Below, piece after piece: positions 35,673 to 46,087 of a stretch of 64,000 nucleotides of DNA. The notes below the pieces were generated by a model. The model did not search any database. It was not told the DNA's origin and worked only from the letters and a program-made list of their open reading frames with translations. The DNA is from DASWZN01 sp036404435. Its GTDB lineage: Bacteria > Acidobacteriota > Terriglobia > Bryobacterales > Bryobacteraceae. The translations under genes were made by a program, and so were the position numbers. Within the stretch, counting starts at the first letter, position 1. Every line of letters starts with the position of its first letter. The stretch is from the NCBI GenBank assembly GCA_036404435.1, contig DASWZN010000035.1, forward strand, positions 25,823 to 89,822, read 5' to 3'.

Positions 35673-36382
35673 GCCGGCGTGGACTGGGGCTCGCCGTACT
35701 GCCGGTACAGCCATCCCGGTTCCTCCAGCATTTCCGCGGTGCGCGCGCCGGTGAAGGCCAGGCGCCCGCGCACGAGCAGCGCCACGTGGGTCGCCAGATC
35801 GAGCGCCTCGCGCAGTTGATGAGTGGAAAGCACGACGGTGCGGCCCGCGGCGATGGCGTCGCGCAGCAGCGACTGGAGCAGCGCGATGGCGCGGTCGTCG
35901 AGGGCCGTGAAAGGCTCGTCCAGAAGCAGCACCGAGGGCGAGTGCAGAAACGCGCGGGCGACGGCCAGGCGCTGGCGCATGCCGCGCGAGAACTCGCGCA
36001 CCAGGCCGTCGCGGACCTTCTCGAGGCCGGTGCGTTCCAGCCATTCGGAGGCCGCGCGGTCCGGGTTCTCGAGGCCGTAGAGGCGCGCGAAGAGGCGCAG
36101 GTTCTCGAGGGCGGAGAGTTCCTCGTAGAGCGAGATGCCGTGGCCGAGAATGCCGATCGAGTGGCGCGTCGCGCGGTCGCGCGCATCGGCGCCGCAAATC
36201 CGGATGCTGCCGCGGCCGGGGCGCGAGAGGCCCGCCAGCATGCGCAGCAGCGTGGTCTTGCCAGCGCCGTTGCGGCCGAGCAGCGCCATCGAGGCGCCGG
36301 GCTCGACGTCGAAGCTGACGTCGCGCAGGGCAGGGAAATCGCCGTAGAACTTCCAGACGCCTGCGATCTCGACCGACTTCAT
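35669..36382 (-). CDS. ccmA: Heme ABC exporter ATPase CcmA
   Basis: 237 residues. Walker A LLGRNGAGKTTLLRM near 35, signature FSRGMRQRLAVARA near 130, Walker B VLLLDEPFTALDD near 151 and the switch His in STHQLREAL. Its overlaps with ccmB and with the upstream accessory gene (4 bases each) show tight coupling. Confidence 0.93.
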   Translation of the reverse strand: MKSVEIAGVWKFYGDFPALRDVSFDVEPGASMALLGRNGAGKTTLLRMLAGLSRPGRGSIRICGADARDRATRHSIGILGHGISLYEELSALENLRLFARLYGLENPDRAASEWLERTGLEKVRDGLVREFSRGMRQRLAVARAFLHSPSVLLLDEPFTALDDRAIALLQSLLRDAIAAGRTVVLSTHQLREALDLATHVALLVRGRLAFTGARTAEMLEEPGWLYRQYGEPQSTPA

Positions 36383-37410
36383 GAGCCGCTCTTGCCCTTG
36401 GCGGGCGCGGCCTGGCTCTTCCGATAGAGCAGCACAAAACCGAGCGCGAGCGCAGCGAGCGCGAGCGCGAGAATCGTCAGGCGGCGGTCCTCGAAGCCGG
36501 GGGGCGCAATGACGCGGAGGGTAGCGCCGGAATCGTCGGGTTCGTCTGCCGGCGCCGGTGCGGGCGCGGCGGCGCGCAGAGAGCCGGTCCCCTGCACCTT
36601 GACGTCGAACGCAGAAGCGGCGGTCTCGTAGATGGTGGCCTGAGTCTGGGGTTCCGTGCCTAGCGACTTCAGGCCGTCGCCCTGGAGCGTGACGCCCGAA
36701 GGGACCACCAGGCGCGTCGGCGGGCCCTGGTAATAGACCTTGCTCGCGAACGTGGCGGGGTCCGAGGCCGGCAGCGCGTAGCTGATGTCGATGCGGGTCT
36801 CACCCGGCTTGATGGGGAAGGAGACCGTGTAAGCGCCCTTCTGCTTAGTCTCGGTGGGGGCCTGCTCAAGGGCCATGCCGCGCGGCTCGGTCGCGTTGAC
36901 CTTGAGGCTGTCTTTGACGGCCGTGGACGGGACGAAGAAACGCAGCGTGCCATCGGGATCGTCATAAGTCCGCTTGCCGGCGTTGTTGAAGAAGTAGGTC
37001 TCGGTGACGGCGAGCTGCTGGGCTGTGGGCTCGAGGAAAACGATGTGCTGCGAGAGCGGGGCCGCACCGGGATCCTTGGTGGAATCGAAGACCTCCAACT
37101 GGAGGCCGGTGGAAGGCCGGCCGGGCGGCACCATGGTGTTGTAAGTCACGCCGGCGTGCTGCACCTCGATCAGGTGCGGCGCAGGTTCGAGAGTCCGGTT
37201 GATGGAGAAGTGGCCGCTGGCGTCGGACTTCGCGCTGTCGAGCAGCTCGGGGCCGGTCTGTGTGAGCTTGAAGACGCTGATATCGGCGCCGGCCTCGGGG
37301 CGGCCCGTGGTTCGGTTGACGACGGTGCCGTCGACGGCGGCGAACGCCGTTGAGGAGGCGAGCAAGAAGAGCACCGTGGCGCACGCACTCCTGTGTGCCG
37401 CGTCGCCACT
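36379..37410 (-). CDS. Carboxypeptidase-regulatory-like membrane-anchored protein in ccm operon
   Basis: About 343 residues. A signal peptide (ATVLFLLASSTAFA) is followed by a CarboxypepD_reg-like fold (VDGTVVNRTTGRPEAGADIS), further beta-domains (QHIVFLEPTAQQLAVTETYF) and a C-terminal helix (RLTILALALAALALGFVLLY) with a basic tail. It is probably periplasmic and anchored. The first codons come from a hairpin repeat (37376-37486), so the true start is uncertain: ATG 37410 or GTG 37374. Its role in heme or cytochrome handling is unknown. Confidence 0.7.
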   Translation of the reverse strand, partial: SGDAAHRSACATVLFLLASSTAFAAVDGTVVNRTTGRPEAGADISVFKLTQTGPELLDSAKSDASGHFSINRTLEPAPHLIEVQHAGVTYNTMVPPGRPSTGLQLEVFDSTKDPGAAPLSQHIVFLEPTAQQLAVTETYFFNNAGKRTYDDPDGTLRFFVPSTAVKDSLKVNATEPRGMALEQAPTETKQKGAYTVSFPIKPGETRIDISYALPASDPATFASKVYYQGPPTRLVVPSGVTLQGDGLKSLGTEPQTQATIYETAASAFDVKVQGTGSLRAAAPAPAPADEPDDSGATLRVIAPPGFEDRRLTILALALAALALGFVLLYRKSQAAPAKGKSGS

Positions 37411-37486
37411 CATGGCGACGCTTGGCCTGCGTGCGAAAACGTGTCGAGAAGAGTCTCGACACGGCACGCAGGAGTGCGTGCGCCAC
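37376..37486. repeat. Dispersed hairpin repeat with 30-base arms
   Basis: The left arm (GTGGCGCACGCACTCCTGTG) and the right arm ending GGAGTGCGTGCGCCAC are nearly perfect complements over 30 bases. Inner hairpins are CGTCGCCA-CTCA-TGGCGACG and GTGTCGAGA-AGAG-TCTCGACAC. It overlaps the start of the accessory ccm gene. Confidence 0.88.
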
Positions 37487-37502
37487 ATAGGCATGACGCT
37501 GC

Positions 37503-37910
37503 TCATTTCGCCGCCTCGACGGGGATCGGTTTGCCGCACTCGCCGCAGAACTTCATGGGATTCGGGAAGCGGGCTCCGCAGTGGGGGCAGACCGCTCCCT
37601 GACGGTCGCGGTTCGGTGCGGGGGCGGTGGAAGCGCGTGCGGTGGGTGGTTGCACCTTGTCGATTTCGGCCAGGACGGCGGCCAGCTCGCGCTGGAGGTC
37701 CTGCTTGGTCCGGGCGTAGTCGTCTTCGGAGAGTTTGCCGACGCGGTACTCGAACTGCAGGTCGCGGAGGTTGTCGTAGACGGTCGCCTTGCGCTCCTCC
37801 AGGTGCTTGACCGGCGAGACGGGTTCGGGATCGGGCAGGTCCTGGGGGCGCACGGCGAGCGTGAACACCAGAACGCCGATGGCGAGGACGGCGGCGGCGA
37901 AGAGCATCAT
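37503..37910 (-). CDS. CcmI-like membrane protein with zinc ribbon
   Basis: 135 residues. An N-terminal helix (MLFAAAVLAIGVLVFTLAV) is followed by a coiled region (NLRDLQFEYRVGKLSEDDYA) like CcmI/CycH membrane-proximal parts, and a C-terminal zinc ribbon (CPHCGARF, then CGECGKP). Between them, codons PNRDRQGAVC are encoded by a dispersed repeat (37593-37619). It overlaps ccmH by 4 bases. It may help hold apocytochrome. Confidence 0.75.
   Translation of the reverse strand: MMLFAAAVLAIGVLVFTLAVRPQDLPDPEPVSPVKHLEERKATVYDNLRDLQFEYRVGKLSEDDYARTKQDLQRELAAVLAEIDKVQPPTARASTAPAPNRDRQGAVCPHCGARFPNPMKFCGECGKPIPVEAAK
37593..37619. repeat. Dispersed repeat inside a coding region
   Basis: Identical over 27 bases to 14101-14127. 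Here it lies in frame within the zinc-ribbon protein gene, just before the Cys motif. Confidence 0.85.
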
Positions 37911-38363
37911 CGGTCCAGTTTTTCCAGGTCTTTCTCGATTTGCGCCTGGTAGGCGGCGAACGTGGCGTCGTCGAGCTCCGGACCCGCGGCCACGGCCAGC
38001 GGCTTCCGGAAACGCTTGATCGCCCACCACACGAACACCAGGCCGAGCGCGATGCCGATGAACGGCATGACGTAGCCCAGCAGGTTGAATCCCTGGGCAG
38101 GCGGTCTCACCAGAATCTGCACCCCATACTCCTTGACGAATGCGTCGAGGATCGCCGAATCCGACATGCCCGCGTTCACCATGGCCAACAGCTTCTCGCG
38201 CGCCGGCTTGGAATGCGAGCAGCCGAGCATGTTGCACGAGGTGACGGTGGCGCCGCATCCGCACAAGCACATGAGCTGGTCGCCCAGGCGGCGGACGCGC
38301 GGGTTGGCGAGCGGGGTCGTGGACTGGGCCAGCGAAAGAACGGCCAGCGCCAGAACCAGAAGG

Positions 38364-38383
<20 letters not shown>
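37907..38383 (-). CDS. ccmH: Cytochrome c maturation protein CcmH (variant Cys motif)
   Basis: 158 residues. A signal peptide (RLKSSLLVLALAVLSLAQ), then LGDQLMCLCGCGATVTSC, where CcmH normally has LRCxxC. Cys residues are at 39, 41, 43, 50 and 55, giving CxCxC rather than CxxC. The three-helix part (REKLLAMVNAGMSDSAILDA, FVKEYGVQILVRPPAQGFN) and two C-terminal helices are otherwise typical. CcmH reduces apocytochrome Cys pairs. The motif change suggests altered redox chemistry. It overlaps ccmF by 20 bases. Confidence 0.88.
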
Positions 38384-40378
<1,995 letters not shown>

Positions 40379-40379
<1 letters not shown>

Positions 40380-40813
40380 TAGACGCCGGCCTTCCGGATG
40401 GGGATGTTGGCCGGATGCGCCTGCCCCGGCTGCGTCTCGTATTTCGAGGCGCATTTGGCCTGCACCTGGCTGGCGCGGAAAACGCTGTTGGGACCGAGGC
40501 GGCCGTCGGCCAGCGCCTGGGCCCCGTCCTTGAGCGTGTCGGGCAGGGGAGCCGAACCGTCGTAGACGACCTGGATGGTGCGCTGGTCCTGGCGCAGGAC
40601 GAAGGAAACCTCCCGGCCCTTGCGGACGATGGAGCCGGGTTCGACGTCGCCGCCGACCCGCAGCCGTTTGCCCAGCGCGTGCGGGCCCATCGCTTGAAGC
40701 TCCGCGACCGTCTTGTAGTAGGTCTTGTCTTCGCTGATGCCGCCGACGGCCAGCCACACCAGCGCCCCGACGATGACCGCGACGAGAGCAGCGAATTTCC
40801 AGTAGGTTCTCAT
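40379..40813 (-). CDS. ccmE: Heme chaperone CcmE, CxxxY variant
   Basis: 144 residues. An N-terminal anchor helix (FAALVAVIVGALVWLAVGG) and OB-fold (KRLRVGGDVEPGSIVRKGRE, SFVLRQDQRTIQVVYDG). The heme-binding segment is KCASKYE: C121 and Y125 form CxxxY in place of the common HxxxY. That variant is known from archaea and some bacteria, where Cys carries the heme. It is the first gene of the operon. A TATACT box lies at 40836-40831. Confidence 0.92.
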
Positions 40814-40830
40814 AGCCAGCCCTTCACTTC

Positions 40831-40836
40831 AGTATA
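40831..40836 (-). promoter_or_regulatory. -10 box TATACT of the ccm operon
   Basis: TATACT on the minus strand lies 17 bases before ccmE, followed by GAAGTGAAGGG as a possible SD. This operon therefore has a short leader. Confidence 0.5.
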
Positions 40837-40842
40837 CAAGGT

Positions 40843-40870
40843 GCCCGTTGCCCGTCGCCCATCGCCCGGC
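40843..40870. repeat. Four tandem 7-base units
   Basis: GCCCGTT, GCCCGTC, GCCCATC and GCCCGGC in a row, just upstream of the ccm promoter. Confidence 0.75.
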
Positions 40871-41056
40871 GAGCGCGACGTATCCTATTGAACAGAATCG
40901 TGTTATTCGAGATTGGGTTCGTTTTGTATTCTGGCACTCCGGGACTTCACGAAGGCCCTGGCCAGCAGTTGCCTCCCGCCTTTGTTGTAGCACGGCGGTC
41001 AAGGGGGGCGACCTCCCGGAGACTATTGAGGGCCGGGAACCTGGCGGGGGCTGGCG

Positions 41057-41619
41057 GTGTCCAATGAGCCGATGCGTGGAATTCGGCTGAGGTACTGGCT
41101 GCCGGTCGCCAACCTGGTGATTGATGCGGCTTTGCTGGGGTCGCTGGCGTGGTCGATCCATGTCTGGGGCCGGCACGAACGGTCCTCGCGGGAGGTGACG
41201 GCGGGATCGGTCCGCTCTGTCGCCTATCTGCAGGAGGGGCAGGCCGCAGTCGGGTGGGACCTTATTGTACCGCCGCCGCAGCAGGTTCGAGCGATCATGT
41301 TCGGCACGCTCCCTGCCGGAGCGGTCAGCGCAGGGGCTTTGCCGGTCTGGAGGTGGAGGACCGGGCTCAGCTTACGCTGGGTCTGCCTCCATGAGAGCCT
41401 CGCATTGTTGGTGTGGTTGGATGGCTGGCCGAATCGCCGCCGCGGCGAAAATGGGTCCTCTGGTACCTCTTGGTGCGTGCGGTGAGCGTTCCGGCATCCC
41501 TGCGCAGCGTCGCCGCGGGGCTTTGCGCGTTTGCGATGTTGCTGGCGTGGCTTGCCGCGGCGGTGTGGGTGGCCATCTGGGGGGTCAGGTCCGGTCTCCG
41601 GTTCGCCCGCGGAAAATGA
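41057..41619 (+). pseudogene. Hypothetical membrane protein split by a frameshift
   Basis: Frame one (41057-41485) reads MRGIRLRYWLPVANLVIDAA and continues with good coding character to about LPVW. A second frame (open to 41619) gives WLAESPPRRKWVLWYLLVRA and a final membrane helix (SVAAGLCAFAMLLAWLAAAV). The two parts probably belonged to one protein. I cannot place the exact indel. It lies between about 41340 and 41430. Confidence 0.5.
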
Positions 41620-41644
41620 GTTTACGGTCTCCGGTTTTGAGAGC

Positions 41645-41650
41645 TAGAAT
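41645..41650 (+). promoter_or_regulatory. -10 box TAGAAT
   Basis: TAGAAT ends 9 bases before the ATG at 41660. No SD. Confidence 0.5.
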
Positions 41651-41659
41651 AGGCCTGAT

Positions 41660-42280
41660 ATGAACCTGAGACACAGGGTAGTTGCGACACTGCCGTTCTT
41701 ATTGCTACTGGGGGCGTGCTCGGAGGAACCACAGCCCGCCGCCAAAAAGGAAGTCAAACCGGCCGAACCGGTTGCCGCGGTCACCGCGGTCTACCAGATG
41801 TACAAGCAGGCGCGGGGCTGGGCGCCGGATTGCCTGCTGCTTCAGGTGTCCAGCCTCGACGTGAAGGAAGTGAAGGGCCAGGAGGGGGGTAAAATGGCCG
41901 CCTGGGAGGCGACCTTCGCCTCCCCGAAGCTGCGCCAGTCGCGCCGCTTCACGTATTCGGTGGTCGAGGTTCCCGCGAGCAACCTGCCCGAGGGTGTCTT
42001 CGGGAGCTCGCCCGATACGTGGTCGCCAGTCGGCCAGACGCAGCTTTTCCAGATCCAGTACCTCAAGACGGACTCGACTGCGGCCTTTATTACGGCCATG
42101 ACGAAGGCCAAGGATTACGCCGCCAAGCACCCCGACATGCCGGTGAAGTTTCTGCTCGAGTGGCAGAAGCGGCACCTCAACCCGACCTGGCGGGTGTACT
42201 GGGGCGAGTCGGTGGCAACCAGCGGCTTCTCGGTCTACGTGGACGCGATGTTCGACAAGTACCTGTCAATCGCGCACTAA
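41660..42280 (+). CDS. Lipoprotein of unknown function
   Basis: 206 residues. Lipobox LLLLGAC with Cys20 after a basic n-region (MNLRHR). A charged spacer follows, then an alpha/beta domain (SRRFTYSVVEVPASNLPEGV, FITAMTKAKDYAAKHPDMPV, NPTWRVYWGESVATSGFSVY). No enzyme motif is evident. It is probably membrane-anchored in the periplasm. Confidence 0.75.
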   Translation: MNLRHRVVATLPFLLLLGACSEEPQPAAKKEVKPAEPVAAVTAVYQMYKQARGWAPDCLLLQVSSLDVKEVKGQEGGKMAAWEATFASPKLRQSRRFTYSVVEVPASNLPEGVFGSSPDTWSPVGQTQLFQIQYLKTDSTAAFITAMTKAKDYAAKHPDMPVKFLLEWQKRHLNPTWRVYWGESVATSGFSVYVDAMFDKYLSIAH

Positions 42281-42300
42281 GCGCCCCGCTTCACGGTTAT

Positions 42301-42328
42301 CCGCTCGCTTACGCGCGCGGTTCGGTGC
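42301..42328. repeat. Dispersed repeat, GGTTCGGTGC variant
   Basis: CCGCTCGCTTACGCGCGCGG then TTCGGTGC, identical to 56481-56508. Confidence 0.85.
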
Positions 42329-42357
42329 TGCCGCTCGACAGGCCGGGGACACGTCGT

Positions 42358-42377
42358 GGACAAGCTGAAGCTTGTCC
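42358..42377. repeat. Palindromic repeat, GGACAAGCT type
   Basis: GGACAAGCT-GA-AGCTTGTCC, the reverse orientation of 14047-14066. It touches the stop of the dehydrogenase gene and could end transcription. Confidence 0.8.
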
Positions 42378-43687
42378 TACAGGCGGACGATCTTCGGGGA
42401 GGAGAGGCCCCGCAGGGCGTTCCTGGTGTCCACGATCAGGCGCGCGCGCTGGAGAAGCGCCGGATAGTCGAAGGTCGAATGATCAGTGATGATCACGACG
42501 CAATCGGCCTCGGATGCCGCCTTTTCGGGCGGTTCGGCGCAGAGATCGAGGCCGTCGGCCGCAAGACGTTGGACATAGGGGTCGCTGTAGGTCACCCGGG
42601 CGCCGCGGCGCTTGAGCAGGTGGATGACGTCGAGCGCGGGTGACTCGCGCAGGTCGTCGATATCGCGTTTGTAAGCCACTCCCATGATGTGAATGTGCGA
42701 GCCTTGGAGCGCCTTGGCGCAATCGTTGAGCGCGTTCTGGACCTTGTCCACGACGAAGTGCGGCATCTGGCTGTTGACGTAGCCGGCCAGCTCGATGAAG
42801 CGCGCCTCGAAGCCCGTCTGCCGCGTCTTCCAGGAAAGATAGAAGGGATCGATCGGAATGCAGTGGCCTCCCAGGCCCGGGCCGGGATAGAAGGGCATGA
42901 ACCCGAAAGGCTTGGTGGCCGCCGCATCGATGATTTCCCAAACGTTGATGTCCATGCGGTCGCACATCTGCGCCAGCTCGTTGACCAGGCCGATGTTGAT
43001 CATGCGGAACGTGTTCTCGAGAAGCTTCACCATTTCGGCGACTTTGGTCGAGCCCACCGGCACGACGGTCTGGAGCGCCTGCGAATAGAACAGCGATCCC
43101 AGCTTGGTGCACGCCGGCGTGATGCCGCCGACCACCTTGGGGATATTGACGGTCTGGTACTTGGGGTTGCCGGGATCGACGCGTTCCGGCGAGAAGCACA
43201 GAAAGAAATCCTCGCCAACCCGGAGGCCCGACTTCTGGAGCATGGGAAGCACGAACTCGTCCGTGGTGCCCGGATAGGTGGTGGATTCCAGGATAATCAG
43301 CATGCCCGGATGGATGTGTTCCGCGATCTGGCGGCAGGCCGCGTCGATGTAGCTCATGTCCGGGTCTTTGGACTTACGGAGCGGCGTGGGCACGCAGATA
43401 TCGATGGTGTCCAGTTGCGCGATCGCGGAAAAGTCGCAGGTCGCTTTCAGCTTGCCGGCCGAGACCAGCGGCGCCAGCGTATCGCTCGGCACATCGAGGA
43501 CGTAGGAGTCCCCGGCGTTCACCCGTTCCACCTTCGATGCCATGACGTCGATTCCGGTGACCTGGAAACCGGCGTGCGCAAACTCCACGCCCAGAGGCAG
43601 GCCCACGTAACCCAGTCCCACAACGCCGACGCGCGCGGTGCGTGTGCGGATCCTCTCATCGAGTTGCTGCTGCCACTTATCGTTCAA
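42377..43687 (-). CDS. UDP-N-acetylglucosamine-type nucleotide-sugar 6-dehydrogenase
   Basis: 436 residues. The N-terminal VGVVGLGYVGLPLGVEFAHA is the NAD site. The catalytic Cys276 lies in GGHCIPIDP. FSPERVDPGNPKYQ near 165 is typical of the WbpA/TviB branch. It oxidises a UDP-HexNAc to the uronic acid for surface polysaccharide. The start is TTG (43687) behind a strong AGGAGGAG SD. Same strand as dapF, 16 bases apart. Confidence 0.9.
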   Translation of the reverse strand: MNDKWQQQLDERIRTRTARVGVVGLGYVGLPLGVEFAHAGFQVTGIDVMASKVERVNAGDSYVLDVPSDTLAPLVSAGKLKATCDFSAIAQLDTIDICVPTPLRKSKDPDMSYIDAACRQIAEHIHPGMLIILESTTYPGTTDEFVLPMLQKSGLRVGEDFFLCFSPERVDPGNPKYQTVNIPKVVGGITPACTKLGSLFYSQALQTVVPVGSTKVAEMVKLLENTFRMINIGLVNELAQMCDRMDINVWEIIDAAATKPFGFMPFYPGPGLGGHCIPIDPFYLSWKTRQTGFEARFIELAGYVNSQMPHFVVDKVQNALNDCAKALQGSHIHIMGVAYKRDIDDLRESPALDVIHLLKRRGARVTYSDPYVQRLAADGLDLCAEPPEKAASEADCVVIITDHSTFDYPALLQRARLIVDTRNALRGLSSPKIVRL

Positions 43688-43703
43688 GCGCTCCTCCTGA
43701 GTC

Positions 43704-44510
43704 TCAGTTAGTGTAAAACTCTCCCGCGGCCACGATCGCCGCCGGCCCCGTCAAATAGATGTCGCTGTCCCAGCGCAAATCGATCGGTCCGGCGGGCGTT
43801 AGGACCCGGACCGGACTTTCAGCGACGCCGCGCAGAATGGCGGCGGCCATGGCGCCGGTCGAGCCGGTGCCGGAACTCATCGTCTCTCCCACCCCGCGCT
43901 CGAAGAAGCGGACTTCGAGCGTATGCGCGTCGACCGGCCGCACGAACGAGACGTTGGTGCGGTTGGGGAAATGCGGGTACCGCTCGATTTCCGCACCCAG
44001 GCGGCGCCAGTCGAGGTCGAAGTTCTCGACGAAAACGACGCACTGAGGGTTGCCCACCGACAGCGCCACGACTTCGCGCATGCCGCCGTCGAGCGGCAGT
44101 TCCAGGCGCAGTTCGGCCGGGGCGTAAGCCGGCCGCCCCATGTTCATCTCGAAGGTGAAGCGCCGGCCCTCGTGTTCGACCAGGCGCAAGTGTTTGACTC
44201 CGGCGCCCGTCGCGATGCGCATCTGGTCGCCCTTGACCACGCCCATATCGAGGAGGAACGCGGCGGCGCAGCGGGTGCCATTGCCGGAGAGCTCGGGCTC
44301 GCTGCCATCGGCGTTGAAGAGGCGGATCGCCGCATCGGATTCCGTGGCGGGAGCCGCCCGGACCAGCAGCCAGCCATCGGCGCCAACGCCGGTGTGGCGA
44401 TCGCAGATGGCGCGCGCGGTTTCGGCCAAATCGGCGGGCGGAGAATCGGCGGCCCAGGTCAGGACAAAATCGTTGCCGGCGCCGTGCGCTTTGGTGAACG
44501 GAATCGTCAT
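43704..44510 (-). CDS. dapF: Diaminopimelate epimerase DapF with Ser for second Cys
   Basis: 268 residues. DapF converts LL-DAP to meso-DAP for lysine and peptidoglycan. The first catalytic Cys81 is in LSGNGTRCAA. The second should be in GETxxCGTG, but here GETMSSGTGS has Ser213. The other DapF landmarks (KAHGAGNDFV, HTGVGADG, SVGNPQCVVFV) are intact. This could be a functional variant, an epimerase of another substrate, or a poorly active paralogue. ATG 44510 overlaps the previous stop. GTG 44513 is possible. Confidence 0.85.
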   Translation of the reverse strand: MTIPFTKAHGAGNDFVLTWAADSPPADLAETARAICDRHTGVGADGWLLVRAAPATESDAAIRLFNADGSEPELSGNGTRCAAAFLLDMGVVKGDQMRIATGAGVKHLRLVEHEGRRFTFEMNMGRPAYAPAELRLELPLDGGMREVVALSVGNPQCVVFVENFDLDWRRLGAEIERYPHFPNRTNVSFVRPVDAHTLEVRFFERGVGETMSSGTGSTGAMAAAILRGVAESPVRVLTPAGPIDLRWDSDIYLTGPAAIVAAGEFYTN

Positions 44511-46087
44511 CACTGCCGCCGGTAGATTTCGATGACCGGGGCCCCCTTCACAGTAATGGTCTTTACTAAATCATATCGCGGTCCGGTCCTCTGAAGGCGG
44601 TCGATGGCGTGGGCGACGATATCGCCGGAAATGGCCACGGCCCATTTTTCGTGAAGGGGCGGCTCGGGGGCGCTCATGACGGCGCGCCAAGCGCGGCCGT
44701 TGCACTCGCTGTAGGTTTCGCGCAGCGGGATTCCGGCCTGCTGGTAGATGGCGGTCTGGTCGCCGAAGGAAGTGACGATGCCTTCGCCGCGCCGGTAGTT
44801 CGCGCGGAGGTAGTCGGCGCCCTCGCGCGTCCAGGCCCGCCGCGCTTCGGAGTTGACCTGCGATTCTTTCCAGCAGATCCAGTTCTCCATGCGGGGATAG
44901 ACCAGCCAGGGGGCGATGCCGGCGAGCACGACGAGTGCGACCGCGAACTTGCGCAAACGCAGCGGGACGATAGTCACCAGCGCGGCGGCGGCAAACGCCA
45001 GCAGCGGCAGCGCGGCGACGGCGTAGCGCGTGTTGTAGTAGCTGTGCGGCCAGAGGGACGGAATGAAGATGGGTGTGGCGCCGGAATGGAGGCTCCAGAT
45101 ATAGAACAACGGCGCCAGGGCCAGCAGCGCCAAGGGCCAGAAGGCGCGGCGGAAGAGCGCCACCACCCCGCCGGCGAGACTCATCCAGGCCAGCGGTTGC
45201 CCGGCGCAAAGCCGGACGGCCTCGCGCAGGTAGAGCCACGCCTGGCGCCAGTCGCCATCGCCCGGATAGCGCGCCATGTTGGCTTCGAGAGCGCGCTGGT
45301 AGATCGCCTTGGCGCTCGAGGGGCCGGAGTAGAAGGCCAGGGCGTCATCGAAAAAGAAATAGTTGTGCGCGAACCAGTAGAGCGGGCCGAGCGCGGCGAT
45401 GGCGCCGAAAATCAGTGCGTGCGCCAGGCGCCGCTGGCGGGCGGCGGCCAGAAAATAGAGCGCGACGAAGGGGATGAGAAACCAGCCTTCGTAGCGCGTC
45501 ATGCTGGCGGCGAGCGCAGCCAGTCCCGCGGCGACGACGGCGCCCCAGGATTGCGTCTCGCGGAAGCGGACGGTGGAATACAGCAGCGCCGCCAGACAGG
45601 CCAGGAACACGGCCTCGGTCATGGGGATGGCCTGCAAGTAAAGCAGGTTCGGGTTGAGCGCGAGGAGCAGGCAGGCAGCCGCGGCGGCGGCCGCGTCCGC
45701 TAAGACGCGCCGCGCGGCCAGGAACATCAGCACGCCGGCCAACACGAAACAGAAGCCGCACGGAATGGAGCCGGCCAGGCCGGACATCCACAGGCTGTCG
45801 ATGCCGACGAAGGGAACCATCAACAGGTGCGGGAGCGGGAGCCACACCGTTCCCACCTGCTCCCAACCGGGCGTGCGCGAATCGAGGATGCGGCGCGCGA
45901 CGTTCACGTGGGCGGTGGCATCGCCGTAATAGAGCAGGCAGCCCTGGGAGTAGAAGAATGCGACGGCGCCGGCGCTCAGCGCGGCCAGTAGAACGGCCAC
46001 CAGGATCGGGCCGGCCACGGAGCGGGCGGGCGGCGCGCTCTTCCGCTTAGAAGCAGGTGAATTCTTTGAACTCGTTGAAACGGGCAT
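44510..46087 (-). CDS. GT-C (ArnT/PMT-like) membrane glycosyltransferase-like protein
   Basis: 525 residues. An N-terminal helix is followed by a loop with YYGDATAHVNVARRILD, where GT-C enzymes place acidic catalytic residues, and about ten helices (FLAARRVLADAAAAAAACLL and others). A soluble C-terminal part follows (YLRANYRRGEGIVTSFGDQT). It probably transfers a polyprenyl-linked sugar. It overlaps PfkB by 41 bases and dapF by 1 to 4 bases, so it is one operon. Confidence 0.75.
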   Translation of the reverse strand: MPVSTSSKNSPASKRKSAPPARSVAGPILVAVLLAALSAGAVAFFYSQGCLLYYGDATAHVNVARRILDSRTPGWEQVGTVWLPLPHLLMVPFVGIDSLWMSGLAGSIPCGFCFVLAGVLMFLAARRVLADAAAAAAACLLLALNPNLLYLQAIPMTEAVFLACLAALLYSTVRFRETQSWGAVVAAGLAALAASMTRYEGWFLIPFVALYFLAAARQRRLAHALIFGAIAALGPLYWFAHNYFFFDDALAFYSGPSSAKAIYQRALEANMARYPGDGDWRQAWLYLREAVRLCAGQPLAWMSLAGGVVALFRRAFWPLALLALAPLFYIWSLHSGATPIFIPSLWPHSYYNTRYAVAALPLLAFAAAALVTIVPLRLRKFAVALVVLAGIAPWLVYPRMENWICWKESQVNSEARRAWTREGADYLRANYRRGEGIVTSFGDQTAIYQQAGIPLRETYSECNGRAWRAVMSAPEPPLHEKWAVAISGDIVAHAIDRLQRTGPRYDLVKTITVKGAPVIEIYRRQ

